From Deferribacter abyssi (lineage in GTDB: Bacteria; Chrysiogenota; Deferribacteres; Deferribacterales; Deferribacteraceae), in the NCBI RefSeq assembly GCF_049472655.1, contig NZ_JAQNCS010000007.1:1-64000 (forward strand): a stretch of 64,000 nt of DNA, read 5' to 3'. The translations under genes were made by a program, and so were the position numbers. Below the pieces are notes generated by a model. That model saw only the letters and a program-made list of their open reading frames with translations. It had not been told where the DNA came from and did no database searches. Shown here in pieces: positions 18,465-27,593 of the stretch. Every line of letters begins with the position of its first letter. Position 1 is the first letter of the stretch.

Positions 18465-19751
18465 TCATATTTCTGATAATGCTCGATCTAAGTCCTCTAT
18501 AATATCTTCCACATTTTCTATTCCCACAGATAATCTAATAAAGTCATCTGTTACACCTGTTGCTAATCTTTGTTCTGGAGTTAGCTGCTGATGCGTGGTA
18601 CTAGCAGGATGTATCACAAGTGATCTTGCATCTCCAATATTTGCAAGGTGTGATATCATTTTTACTGAATTAATAAATTTAATTCCTGCTTCATACCCAC
18701 CTTTAACACCAAAACCTATGATAGCACCATAATTACCTTTTAAGTATCTCTTTGCATTTGCATGATCTTCATGACTTTCTAGCCCCGGATAGTTTACCCA
18801 ACTAACTTTAGGGTGTCTCTCAAGAAATCTTGCAACTTCAAGTGCATTTTCACAATGTTTTTTCATTCTTAAAGGCAAAGTTTCCAACCCTTCAATTATC
18901 ATAAAAGCGTTAAATGGACTTATACAAGCACCCATATCTCTTAATAATTGTAATCGTATTTTAATAACAAACGAAATACCTTTAGCTACAGCTTGATCAT
19001 GATTTCCAAAAACATCCCAATAAACCAACCCATGGTAAGACTCATCTGGGTTTGTAAACTCAGGAAATTTACCATTTGCCCAGTTAAAATCTCCTTTTTC
19101 TACAATAGCACCACCAATACTAGTACCATTGCCAGTCATAAACTTTGTAAGAGAGTAAACAACAATATCTGCACCATATTCAAAAGGATTAAAAATATAA
19201 GGAGCTACCGTATTATCTACAATTAGCGGCACACCTAATTCATGAGCATATTCTGCTATTTTCTCAAAATCGTTCACATTGTTTTTTGGATTCCCAATAC
19301 TTTCAAGGTAAAATGCCTTTGTATTTTCATCAGCTGCTCTTTTAAAATTCTCAGGAGATGAAGAATCTACAAATTTCACTTCCCTACCTAACTTCTTCAG
19401 GGTATAATTAAAAAGATTAAATGTTCCACCGTACAAGTATGAACCAGATATAATATTATCACCCAATCCTGTGATATTCAATATTGAGTAACTTATGGCA
19501 GCCTGACCAGAAGATACTACAAGAGCAGCAGTACCATTATGTAATGCAGCAAGACGCTGTTCAAGAACATCCTGAGTAGGATTCATAAGCCTTGTGTAAA
19601 TATTACCAAACTCCTTTAGCGCAAAAAGATTAGCAGCATGTTCAGTGTTTTTGAAAACATAAGATGTTGTCTGATAAATAGGAACGGCCCTTGCTCCAGT
19701 ATTATCAGGCTCATAACCATGATGTAATAGCAAACTTTCAACTCTTTTCAT
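18465..19751 (-). CDS. metY: O-acetylhomoserine sulfhydrylase
   Basis: 428 aa, the usual length of this Cys/Met-metabolism PLP enzyme. It has GNIYTRLMNPTQDVLEQRLA, the lysine site VVYSLTKFMTGNGTSIGG, and HPASTTHQQLTPEQ near the C-terminus. It makes homocysteine from O-acetylhomoserine and sulfide. The start follows AAGGAGGAAAAT. It sits between an Rrf2 regulator and cysK, which points to control by sulfur or cysteine status. Confidence 0.93.
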   Translation of the reverse strand: MKRVESLLLHHGYEPDNTGARAVPIYQTTSYVFKNTEHAANLFALKEFGNIYTRLMNPTQDVLEQRLAALHNGTAALVVSSGQAAISYSILNITGLGDNIISGSYLYGGTFNLFNYTLKKLGREVKFVDSSSPENFKRAADENTKAFYLESIGNPKNNVNDFEKIAEYAHELGVPLIVDNTVAPYIFNPFEYGADIVVYSLTKFMTGNGTSIGGAIVEKGDFNWANGKFPEFTNPDESYHGLVYWDVFGNHDQAVAKGISFVIKIRLQLLRDMGACISPFNAFMIIEGLETLPLRMKKHCENALEVARFLERHPKVSWVNYPGLESHEDHANAKRYLKGNYGAIIGFGVKGGYEAGIKFINSVKMISHLANIGDARSLVIHPASTTHQQLTPEQRLATGVTDDFIRLSVGIENVEDIIEDLDRALSEI

Positions 19752-19764
19752 ATTTTCCTCCTTA

Positions 19765-20187
19765 TTATATTATGAAGCTTAAACTTCCATAAAATCTTTC
19801 TGCCTTTTTCAAAATATCTTTTAACGTAACATTTTTTAATACCAAAATAATCTCCTCATTTAGCTCATCAAATATTCCCAACATATCACATCCATGTTTA
19901 TCTATGAATTTTTTACAATCAAAAATATTCAACTCTCTTTCTGTTATATTTATGATATCATACAAAGAAATATCCTCAGGTCGCTTAATTAGAAAAAAGC
20001 CTCCGTTAGCACCTTTTTTAGAGTCTACCAGCCCATGAATTTTCAACTCTGAAAGAGTTAGTTCTAAAAATCTTCGGGGAATTCCATATTTTTTTGCAAT
20101 AACCGATCCTTTCAAACATTCATTTTCCTGTTTTGCCAACTCCACTAAAGCAACAATGGCATATATAGTTTTTGACGTTACATTCAT
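19765..20187 (-). CDS. Rrf2 family regulator of sulfur metabolism (CymR-like by context)
   Basis: 140 aa. The winged-helix N-terminus TSKTIYAIVALVELA and the wing KKGANGGFFLIKRPEDIS are typical of Rrf2. Three Cys are present (C24 and two near 90-100), but without the C-X5-C-X5-C spacing of IscR, so an Fe-S cluster is doubtful. In Bacillus and Staphylococcus the Rrf2 protein CymR represses cysteine genes in complex with CysK; here the regulator is co-transcribed with cysK and metY. GAGAGG lies 7 nt before the ATG. A dyad just upstream may be its operator. Confidence 0.85.
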   Translation of the reverse strand: MNVTSKTIYAIVALVELAKQENECLKGSVIAKKYGIPRRFLELTLSELKIHGLVDSKKGANGGFFLIKRPEDISLYDIINITERELNIFDCKKFIDKHGCDMLGIFDELNEEIILVLKNVTLKDILKKAERFYGSLSFII

Positions 20188-20211
20188 ACAAAACCTCTCT
20201 GTTTTAGATAA

Positions 20212-20239
20212 AACATAACCGAAAAAAATATTTTGTCAA
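20212..20239 (-). promoter_or_regulatory. Sigma70 promoter of the rrf2-metY-cysK operon
   Basis: On the minus strand TTGACA (20239-20234), a 16-nt spacer and TATGTT (20217-20212) lie about 25 nt before the rrf2 start. The spacing leaves a short leader that contains the GAGAGG ribosome site. Confidence 0.55.
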
Positions 20240-20242
20240 CAT

Positions 20243-20267
20243 AAAAATCATGATTTATATGATTTTT
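20243..20267. promoter_or_regulatory. Dyad operator candidate between rrf2 and crp/fnr genes
   Basis: Perfect 9-bp arms AAAAATCAT and ATGATTTTT are separated by 7 nt. The dyad lies immediately upstream of the rrf2 -35 box. It also overlaps a plausible divergent plus-strand promoter (TTGTCA 20233-20238, N17, TATATG). It could bind the Rrf2 protein, the Crp/Fnr protein, or both; this is inference from position. Confidence 0.5.
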
Positions 20268-20310
20268 ATTTTATCTTGCATTACCATAATTATTTCATTA
20301 TTTATGTATT

Positions 20311-20970
20311 ATGAACAAAAAAGATGCATTGCGCTTTTTTAAAAACATCTTTCTCTCCTCAACAGACGATGAGATAATAGAAAAACTCTCTCAAATTTCA
20401 TCTATTAAAAATATCTCAAAAAAAGAAATACTCTTCATGGAGGATGAAAAAGGTTCAAATGTATTTTTTTTAGTTTCTGGAGCTATTAAACTTTATAAAA
20501 CCAACAAAGAAGGTAAAACAATCATAATTCATTTTGTCAAACCTGGTGACATTTTCGCTGAAATTCTTTTATATTTAAAAAAAACATATCCTGTAACAGC
20601 TGAAGCACTAGAAGATTCCACGGTACTTGCTATAAATGCAGAAAAATTATTCAATCAACTAAAAGAAAACCCTGACTTTTCGATGAAACTGATTGGTGCT
20701 TTAGCAAAAAGAATAAAAGAACTTCTAAACAAAATTGAAAATTTTACGCTTGAAGATGTCAAAAAACGGTTTTTAAATTACATTTACACTTTAAGCAAAC
20801 ACAAAAAAACCGATACCATTATACTTCCTGCTCCAAAAGGTGACATAGCACTTATGCTGGGCATTAGAGCAGAAACTTTTTCAAGATTATTAAAGAAACT
20901 TCAAGATGAACAAATCATACTCATTGATGGTAAAAAAATTAAAATATTAAAAGAGCTACAAGAAGAATAG
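20311..20970 (+). CDS. Crp/Fnr family transcriptional regulator
   Basis: 219 aa. A cyclic-nucleotide-binding-type beta roll (about 20-115, with FMEDEKGSNVFFLVSGAIKLYKT and FVKPGDIFAEILL) is followed by a dimer helix and an HTH at about 165-195 (GDIALMLGIRAETFSRLLKKL). There is no cysteine anywhere, so it cannot carry an FNR-type Fe-S cluster; a heme-based or small-ligand sensor of the DNR or Crp type is possible. No clear Shine-Dalgarno precedes the ATG. It is divergent from the sulfur operon. Confidence 0.88.
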   Translation: MNKKDALRFFKNIFLSSTDDEIIEKLSQISSIKNISKKEILFMEDEKGSNVFFLVSGAIKLYKTNKEGKTIIIHFVKPGDIFAEILLYLKKTYPVTAEALEDSTVLAINAEKLFNQLKENPDFSMKLIGALAKRIKELLNKIENFTLEDVKKRFLNYIYTLSKHKKTDTIILPAPKGDIALMLGIRAETFSRLLKKLQDEQIILIDGKKIKILKELQEE

Positions 20971-21069
20971 TTATAATAAAACTAAAAAATCAGTTATCAA
21001 AAACTTATTCAAACCAATTATTCAATTATGTTATTCGCTAACTATATAATTTATCTACTAACAAAAATA

Positions 21070-22347
21070 TTACAAAATTTTAAAAATCACATAAATCACA
21101 GGGAGTACATAAACCATAATTTTAATAAATTTTATCCACCTATTCTCAACTTTTTTTCTAATAAAAAGAATATACACTAAAGGTAAAAAAACCGTAAACC
21201 CTCTAAACCCCATGGACAAAAAACTCCAATCCAATATTTTGGAACCAGCTCCAAACAATACAATCATAAAAGCACAACCAATAACAAAAAGTGTAGCCAA
21301 CCTCATACCAACAAGAGAATCCATCTTCTTTACCAAATCATTAAACATATTCGTTGAAACACCAAGCGTTAAACCAGCAGCTGTACCTAAAACTATAATA
21401 AGCAGTGAAGCATTTAACACCGCTGCAATAAAATTCGGAAAATAAACTTCTACAAAATAAGGTAGAGCTTTAGCACTTAAACTACCCACCTCAGGGTGAT
21501 AAACTCTAAGATACAATCCTATAGCAACACCAATAAGTCCTATAGGAGGAATTAAAATTGCACTAATAAAAGCACCTCTTCGTGCTTCTTTTACACTTCT
21601 TGCCGAAAAAATTGCTTGAAGGTATGTTTGTGTTGATATCACACCAATAATCATAGATAATAAATCCACCACACCTCTCTTATATCCATAATCTTGAAAC
21701 CAAAACCAATGCCTTCCCGATGGCAACCCATCAAGAACTGATTTAAAAAAATTACTTTTAAACAAAACAATTAAAAACGAAAGAACCATCATCGAATACA
21801 GTATAATTATTTTAAACCTTCCAATAGCAGCAGAACTTACAATCCCACCACTCACTATCATTATTATTAATAATACAAAAGTAATAAACAAACTTAACCT
21901 AAATGAAAAACCAAAAACCGCCGAAACTATTGCCCCAGCAGCAAGAAATTGAGCAACTATATGTATAAACATACCAAAAGAACTCAAAAAACTTGTATAT
22001 TTTCTTAAATCACTACCAAAATACCTTCCAATATATTCAGAAACAGTAACGACATCACTTTCTCTAAGAGGCTTTGAAAAAAACAACCCTAATAACAAAC
22101 ATGCAATCCCACTACCTAACGTAAACAAACATGCCGGAACTCCATAAACAAAAGCCATTTGTACAGTACCTACAGTGGAAGCTCCTCCCACAAGAGTTCC
22201 TATTATTAACGCCGAAACATCAATACTACCAAATGAGCGTCCACCAAGTGAAAAATCATTTTTTGATTTAACCTTTTTAGAATATTTAACTGAATAAAAG
22301 GAAATTATTATAAGTGTAACTACAAATAAAATTTTATAAAGCATCAT
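21070..22347 (-). CDS. Sodium:solute symporter family protein
   Basis: About 425 aa with roughly 12 hydrophobic segments. The SSS-family signature region FSLGGRSFGSIDVSALIIGTLVGGAS lies near the N-terminus, with VSEYIGRYFG and TYLQAIFSARSVKEARRGAF further on. It probably imports an organic solute with Na+; the substrate cannot be read from the sequence. The start is placed at the ATG overlapping the macrodomain stop (TAATG); the frame extends to a TTG at 22356. It is co-transcribed with the macrodomain gene. Confidence 0.88.
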   Translation of the reverse strand: MMLYKILFVVTLIIISFYSVKYSKKVKSKNDFSLGGRSFGSIDVSALIIGTLVGGASTVGTVQMAFVYGVPACLFTLGSGIACLLLGLFFSKPLRESDVVTVSEYIGRYFGSDLRKYTSFLSSFGMFIHIVAQFLAAGAIVSAVFGFSFRLSLFITFVLLIIMIVSGGIVSSAAIGRFKIIILYSMMVLSFLIVLFKSNFFKSVLDGLPSGRHWFWFQDYGYKRGVVDLLSMIIGVISTQTYLQAIFSARSVKEARRGAFISAILIPPIGLIGVAIGLYLRVYHPEVGSLSAKALPYFVEVYFPNFIAAVLNASLLIIVLGTAAGLTLGVSTNMFNDLVKKMDSLVGMRLATLFVIGCAFMIVLFGAGSKILDWSFLSMGFRGFTVFLPLVYILFIRKKVENRWIKFIKIMVYVLPVIYVIFKIL

Positions 22348-22880
22348 TACCAACAAATTTCCTTACATTTTGCTTTAAACACATTTAAATCCCTATCTGA
22401 AAAAAGACATAGAACAATAAGTCTTATATTTTTAGCATCTTTTTCACAAAAATCTTTAATAGCTTTCAAAATGATTTCAGCTGCTTCATCTAGAGGATAA
22501 CCGAATATTCCCGTTGATATTGCAGGCAACGCAATTGATGAAACTCCCTTTCCATCCCCCTTTTTCAAAGAATTATATACTGCATTATAAAGATTTTTCT
22601 CCGGTTCAATATCAATTCCATACCTAGGCCCCACCGTATGAACAACATATCTTGCATACAACTTACCGCCGCTAGTAACAACTGCATCACCAAGAGGGCA
22701 ATAACCTATATTATCACACTCTACTTGTATTTCTTCTCCTCCTGCTTTTCTAATTGCTCCTGCAACTCCTCCACCCATCTTTAGTGCAGTGTTTGCTGCA
22801 TTTACAATCGCATCAACCTTCTCTTTCGTAATATCACCCTGTTTTATTATCAATAAAACTTCATTCAATTTTCTTTCCAT
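22347..22880 (-). CDS. Macro domain protein (ADP-ribose-1''-phosphatase/deacetylase type)
   Basis: 177 aa from the ATG at 22880, chosen because GGGGGTG precedes it by 5 nt; an upstream in-frame start at 22898 is less likely. It has the macrodomain signatures QGDITKEKVDAIVNAANTALKMGGGVAGAI, cited here in shortened form as GDIT, VNAAN and GGGVAGAI, plus the C-terminal loop PAISTGIFGYPLDEAA. The family hydrolyses O-acetyl-ADP-ribose or removes ADP-ribose from proteins. A functional link with the downstream symporter is unknown. Confidence 0.9.
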   Translation of the reverse strand: MERKLNEVLLIIKQGDITKEKVDAIVNAANTALKMGGGVAGAIRKAGGEEIQVECDNIGYCPLGDAVVTSGGKLYARYVVHTVGPRYGIDIEPEKNLYNAVYNSLKKGDGKGVSSIALPAISTGIFGYPLDEAAEIILKAIKDFCEKDAKNIRLIVLCLFSDRDLNVFKAKCKEICW

Positions 22881-23001
22881 CCAAACACCCCCACTCATAA
22901 ATTTAACAAATAATACAACACACTAACTTATAAATATTATTAACACAAACTATTAGTTTAATAAATAGAAAATTTTATGCACTTCTAATTGATTTTAATG
23001 C

Positions 23002-23039
23002 TTGACTTTTTAGAAATATTGTTCTAATTTTGTATACAA
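23002..23039 (+). promoter_or_regulatory. Promoter with TTGTATACAA operator, C-N hydrolase/CoA-transferase operon
   Basis: TTGACT (23002-23007) is followed by a weak -10 (TAATTT, 23025-23030) and by the perfect palindrome TTGTATACAA (23030-23039), placed where transcription would begin. The same decamer occurs upstream of citrate synthase at 32197. It resembles operators of GntR/FadR-type regulators. No such regulator is encoded in the window. Confidence 0.5.
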
Positions 23040-23051
23040 TTAGGGATGCTT

Positions 23052-23837
23052 ATGAAAATAGGTTTAATTCAAAATTATGTAAAACTTGGAGATATTGATC
23101 ATAATAAAGCTTTATTTTTCAATGAAATATCATCTTTACTAAAAGAATCTCCAGACTTTATAATTTTACCTGAAATGTGGTTAACAGGTTTTGATTATGA
23201 AAATATTCTTAAATTTTCAGAATACACTTATAGCATCATAAATGAGTTACAAAACCTTCTTCATGATGATACAATGATTATTTCATCTTTACCCGAACCT
23301 GCTAATCCCAAAGTGTATAATACAATTTTTGTATTTAATAGTTCTAAAATAGTTACTAAATATAGAAAAAATTTCCTTTTCTCACCATTAAGAGAGGATA
23401 ATTATTTTCAAAAAGGTGATAGTATAACTTTATTTGAAAATAAAGGAATAAAGGTAGGACTTCATACCTGCTATGAAATTAGATTCCCTGAGCTTTTTAG
23501 ATTATCAACATACAAAGGAGCAGAGCTTTTTTTCATACCTGCGATATGGCCGGCAGATAAAAAAAATCACTGGCTCACTCTAATCAAGGCAAGAGCAATT
23601 GAAAACCAAGCATTTGTAATTGGGTGTAATGCAAGTAGAATCAATACAAAGAAAAAAGAAATTACCTGTGGATACTCCCTAATTGTAGATCCATGGGGTA
23701 ATGAGATTTTTACTGCAGATGATAAGTCATTAAGTACAACTGTCGTAATAGATTTATCAAAAATAAAGAAAGTTAGAGATACTATCCCAAGCTTAAAAGA
23801 TGCAATGAAAGCTTTTGAAATAAACAAAAAACCCTAG
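23052..23837 (+). CDS. Carbon-nitrogen hydrolase (nitrilase superfamily, omega-amidase-like)
   Basis: 261 aa. The Glu-Lys-Cys triad is visible: Glu in ILPEMWLTGF (about 45), Lys in KYRKNFLF (about 112), and Cys in GLHTCYEIRFPELFR (about 144). The family hydrolyses small amides such as 2-oxoglutaramate. The ATG at 23052 is chosen over one at 23046 because TTAGGG precedes it at suitable spacing. The CoA-transferase gene follows after 23 nt and is probably co-transcribed. Confidence 0.85.
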   Translation: MKIGLIQNYVKLGDIDHNKALFFNEISSLLKESPDFIILPEMWLTGFDYENILKFSEYTYSIINELQNLLHDDTMIISSLPEPANPKVYNTIFVFNSSKIVTKYRKNFLFSPLREDNYFQKGDSITLFENKGIKVGLHTCYEIRFPELFRLSTYKGAELFFIPAIWPADKKNHWLTLIKARAIENQAFVIGCNASRINTKKKEITCGYSLIVDPWGNEIFTADDKSLSTTVVIDLSKIKKVRDTIPSLKDAMKAFEINKKP

Positions 23838-23860
23838 AAAAGGGTAAAAGGAGGAACGGT

Positions 23861-25429
23861 ATGTCTGAACTAGAAAAACGTATACGCAAAAAAAGTCTTC
23901 TTTCAAGAGTTATGAAACCAGAGGATACTATTAAGTTTTTCAAAGAAGCAGGTGCAGGAGAACAAGTACTTGATCTTGGATGGTCAGGTTTCACTCCAGT
24001 TGGCTATCCTAAAGTGGTGCCAATTGCTCTCGCCGATTATGTAGAGCAAAATGGACTTCAAGGAAAATGGAAATTTAACCTTTTTATTGGCGCATCTGTT
24101 GGAATAGAAACTGAAGACAGATGGGCTCAATTAGACATGATTGACAGAAGATGGCCTTATCAAACTGGTAAAAATATTCAAAAAGCAATTAACACTGGAA
24201 AAATCCGTTTTGGATCAAAACACCTCTCAATGTTTGCTCAAGACTTGAAGTATGGCTTTTATACAAAAGACAAAGGTGGAAAACTTGACTTCGCGTTAAT
24301 TGAGGCATCTGCAATAACAGAGGACGGTGGAATTGTACTTGCTGGATCTGTTGGTTCAGCACCAGAAATAATTGATATCGCAGATAAAATAATCGTAGAA
24401 ATCAACACAGGTGTTCCTAGTTTTGAAGGGATGCATGATATCCTTTCCACAGATTTACCGCCATACAGAAAACCTTACCTTATAACAAAAGTTAACGATA
24501 GAATTGGTTACACTTATGTTCCATGTGATCATGACAAAATTGTAGCAATTGTCGAATCAAAAATGCCTGATAACGGTCGTGCACTTACACCACCGGATGA
24601 GCTTTCTAAAACAATTGCAGGCCACATAATGGAGTTTTTCAAACATGAAGTTAAAATGGGAAGACTTCCAAAAAATCTCCTTCCACTACAATCAGGTGTT
24701 GGTAATATTGCTAATGCTATTGTAGGTGGTTTTGTGGATGGTGATTTTGAAAATCTTATGGTATGGACTGAAGTTCTCCAAGATACAATGTTAGATCTTT
24801 TTGATACAGGAAAACTTAGTTTTGCATCTGCCACATCATTATCTTTATCAAATGATGGATTCAAAAGATTCTTCAATAAGTTTGAAGAATATAAATCCAA
24901 AATAGTATTAAGACCTCAGCAAATCTCAAACAACCCTGAGCTTATAAGAAGATTAGGTTGTATTGGTATGAATACACCTGTTGAGTTTGATATTTATGCC
25001 CATGCAAACTCAGAATGTGTTGCAGGTGTTAGAATGATTAATGGATTGGGTGGCTCCGGCGATTTTGAAAGGAACTCTTATTTATCAATTATGCACGCAC
25101 CTTCATGTCGTGCTACCAAAACTGATGAGTTCGGAATCTCAACAGTAGTGCCAAAAGCATCACACATTGACCATACTGAGCATGATATTGATGTTTTGGT
25201 TACAGAACAAGGGCTCGCAGACCTAAGAGGACTTGCACCAAAAGATAGAGCACGTGAAATTATTAACAAATGTGCTCATCCTGCTTATAAAGATTACCTT
25301 CTCGATTATCTTGAAAGAGCAGAAAAACAAACAGGTTTTGTTCACGAACCACATTTATTAGACGAATGCTTTAAAATGCATATCAGCCTTCAGCAAAACG
25401 GAACTATGAGATTTTGGGAAGTTAAATAA
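23861..25429 (+). CDS. Acetyl-CoA hydrolase/transferase (succinyl-CoA:acetate CoA-transferase-like)
   Basis: 522 aa. It belongs to the class I CoA-transferase family that includes yeast Ach1 and Acetobacter AarC. Visible signatures are LQSGVGNIANAIV (about 270) and VEFDIYAHANSECVAGVRM followed by NGLGGSGDFERN. In acetate oxidisers this enzyme activates acetate with succinyl-CoA and replaces succinyl-CoA synthetase. Citrate synthase and aconitase in the same window support that role, but hydrolase activity cannot be excluded. AAAGGAGGAACGGT precedes the ATG. Confidence 0.88.
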   Translation: MSELEKRIRKKSLLSRVMKPEDTIKFFKEAGAGEQVLDLGWSGFTPVGYPKVVPIALADYVEQNGLQGKWKFNLFIGASVGIETEDRWAQLDMIDRRWPYQTGKNIQKAINTGKIRFGSKHLSMFAQDLKYGFYTKDKGGKLDFALIEASAITEDGGIVLAGSVGSAPEIIDIADKIIVEINTGVPSFEGMHDILSTDLPPYRKPYLITKVNDRIGYTYVPCDHDKIVAIVESKMPDNGRALTPPDELSKTIAGHIMEFFKHEVKMGRLPKNLLPLQSGVGNIANAIVGGFVDGDFENLMVWTEVLQDTMLDLFDTGKLSFASATSLSLSNDGFKRFFNKFEEYKSKIVLRPQQISNNPELIRRLGCIGMNTPVEFDIYAHANSECVAGVRMINGLGGSGDFERNSYLSIMHAPSCRATKTDEFGISTVVPKASHIDHTEHDIDVLVTEQGLADLRGLAPKDRAREIINKCAHPAYKDYLLDYLERAEKQTGFVHEPHLLDECFKMHISLQQNGTMRFWEVK

Positions 25430-25440
25430 AATTATAACTT

Positions 25441-25470
25441 AAGAGTCTGGCACAAAAGTGTCAGACTCTT
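25441..25470. terminator. Bidirectional terminator, CoA-transferase/priA
   Basis: A 13-bp stem, AAGAGTCTGGCAC (25441-25453) with GTGTCAGACTCTT (25458-25470), has one G-U pair and an AAAA loop. It lies between convergent genes, 12 nt after the CoA-transferase stop and 3 nt from the priA stop. Confidence 0.85.
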
Positions 25471-25472
25471 AC

Positions 25473-27425
25473 TTACATAAAATTGTAAGGATCAATATCT
25501 ATTTTCATCAAAATATTTCCTTTTTTTAAAGATTGGAATTTTTCTAAGGCTACTTTACATACATTATGTAGTTCTTTTAAGGTGTTCGACTTAATAAGAC
25601 ATTGATATCTGAATTTATTTCTTATTTTAAAAATTGGTGCTTTTGCAGGTCCTAGCACCTGTAAATTAAACTCTTTATTTATTGTGTTAACCACTTCAAA
25701 TGCTGTTATTTCACACCTTTCTTCATTGGAATGCTCAAATAAAATTCTACATAATTTCCTAAAAGGAGGATATCCATACATTTCTCTTTTTGATAACTCA
25801 TAATTATAAAAGGTATCATGATTTGTTAGAAACTTAAAAAAAGGGTTCTCATTATCGAAAGTTTGTATCAGAATTTTTCCTGGCTTTTCAAACCTACCAG
25901 CCCTTCCCCCAACCTGATGCACTAGCTGGTAACATCGCTCAAAACTCCTAAAATCAGGCATAGCCAACAATCTATCAACATCCACAATTCCCACCAACGT
26001 AACATCCTGAAAATTGAATCCCTTGGCAATAATCTGTGTACCAAGTAAAATTTGATAATTTTTGTTTTCAAATAATTTCAACTTTCTCTCAAGAGCAGTA
26101 TGCGACGTGATTTCACTGGTATCAAGTTTTAAAACTGGAACATTAAAAAGCTCTTCTACTACTTTCTGAACATGCTCAATACCATAACTGTATTCATATA
26201 AAGAATCTGAACCACAAAAAGGACAAATATATTTCTTAAAAAATTCTCCACAATAATGACAGACAAACTTTCCTTGTCTTTGATAAAATGTAAGACCAAC
26301 AGTGCAATTAGGACACATAACATTCGCACCACAATAATCACAAACCATATTATGAGCATAACCCTTTTTATTTAAAAAAAGTATAATTTGCTCATTTTTC
26401 TTAAGCCGTTCTCCAATCTCATCACAAAGTCTCAAAGAGAGAACATTTCCAATCATCTCATCCTTATTCAATTTTACAATCTCAATTGAAGGCTCAAAGC
26501 TATTATTATATCTTTCTCCAAGATAGAAATAATTATATTTACCAGTTCTGCAATTATAAAAGGATTCAACAGAAGGAGTTGCAGAACCCAAAATTATAGG
26601 AACGTTCAAATATTTTGCATAAAGTATAGCCATATCTCTTAAATGTATATACGGAGACTCATCTTGTTTTAAAGTATTTTCGTGTTCTTCATCCACAATA
26701 ATAAGCCCTATATTACCCGCTGGAACAAAAAGAGCACTTCTAGTACCAATGAGAACATTTGAAAAACCTAAAGCAAATCTCCAAAAAACTTCTTGTCTCT
26801 TTTTATTAGCTAATTTACTATGATAAACATCAACCTTAAAACCAAGCCTTTCGCTAATACGTTTTGTAAGTTGGGACGTAAGAGCTATTTCCGGTAATAG
26901 ATATAGAGCCTGTCTCCCTTCAGATATTGTCTTTTCGATCAACTTGATATAAATTTCTGTTTTTCCACTTCCAGTTACACCGTGAATATAATGAACATCA
27001 AACTTGTCTGTTTTACCAACTATATCATTGTAAATTCTCTGCTGCTTTTTATTTAGAACAAAAGTTTTTTTATTAATAGGCTTTTTCTTATCATTGATAA
27101 CTATATTAGAAAAAAAAATTTTCTTAGAAATTAAACTATTTAAAACAACACCTACATCATTACAATAATATTTCGCAATAGAAAATACTAGCTTAATAAA
27201 ATTATTGTGTACTTTAAAATCACTATCTAAAATTTCTAATATATCTTTATACTTAATATTTTCACTTGGGATATCCTTCTCCAAAACAATTCCATATTCC
27301 ACTCTATTACGTAAACTAATCTTAACCCTTACACCTTTAGGAATAGATATTTTACTTTTATACGTCAAAATTCCGTTTTTAGGAACAGGTAGTAATACTT
27401 TATAATATTCCTCACCCATACTCAT
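25473..27425 (-). CDS. priA: Primosomal replication restart helicase PriA
   Basis: 650 aa. An N-terminal 3'-DNA-binding domain is followed by a superfamily 2 helicase with Walker A GVTGSGKTEIY (about 150) and DEEH in IVDEEHENT. The zinc-binding Cys cluster (CDYCG, CPNC, CHYCG, CPFCG) lies between the helicase lobes. It reloads the replicative helicase at collapsed forks. It is somewhat shorter than E. coli PriA. GAGG precedes the first ATG by 7 nt. Confidence 0.95.
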   Translation of the reverse strand: MSMGEEYYKVLLPVPKNGILTYKSKISIPKGVRVKISLRNRVEYGIVLEKDIPSENIKYKDILEILDSDFKVHNNFIKLVFSIAKYYCNDVGVVLNSLISKKIFFSNIVINDKKKPINKKTFVLNKKQQRIYNDIVGKTDKFDVHYIHGVTGSGKTEIYIKLIEKTISEGRQALYLLPEIALTSQLTKRISERLGFKVDVYHSKLANKKRQEVFWRFALGFSNVLIGTRSALFVPAGNIGLIIVDEEHENTLKQDESPYIHLRDMAILYAKYLNVPIILGSATPSVESFYNCRTGKYNYFYLGERYNNSFEPSIEIVKLNKDEMIGNVLSLRLCDEIGERLKKNEQIILFLNKKGYAHNMVCDYCGANVMCPNCTVGLTFYQRQGKFVCHYCGEFFKKYICPFCGSDSLYEYSYGIEHVQKVVEELFNVPVLKLDTSEITSHTALERKLKLFENKNYQILLGTQIIAKGFNFQDVTLVGIVDVDRLLAMPDFRSFERCYQLVHQVGGRAGRFEKPGKILIQTFDNENPFFKFLTNHDTFYNYELSKREMYGYPPFRKLCRILFEHSNEERCEITAFEVVNTINKEFNLQVLGPAKAPIFKIRNKFRYQCLIKSNTLKELHNVCKVALEKFQSLKKGNILMKIDIDPYNFM

Positions 27426-27535
27426 AATAACCTCATAAAAATCTTAGATTATCCTCAAAACAAAATCAACATTGAAAACACTAAAGTCACCCTTTCATAA
27501 AAAAAAACGTGTAGACTACAAAATCTCATAACACA

Positions 27536-27564
27536 TTGACATTAACAATAAAATAAGCTAAAAT
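27536..27564 (+). promoter_or_regulatory. Sigma70 promoter of cytochrome c7 gene
   Basis: TTGACA (27536-27541), a 17-nt spacer and TAAAAT (27559-27564) form a near-consensus promoter about 30 nt before the cytochrome ATG, leaving room for the GGAGG site. Confidence 0.7.
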
Positions 27565-27593
27565 TCTTTAAAACTTCATGGAGGTGTTTTTAT

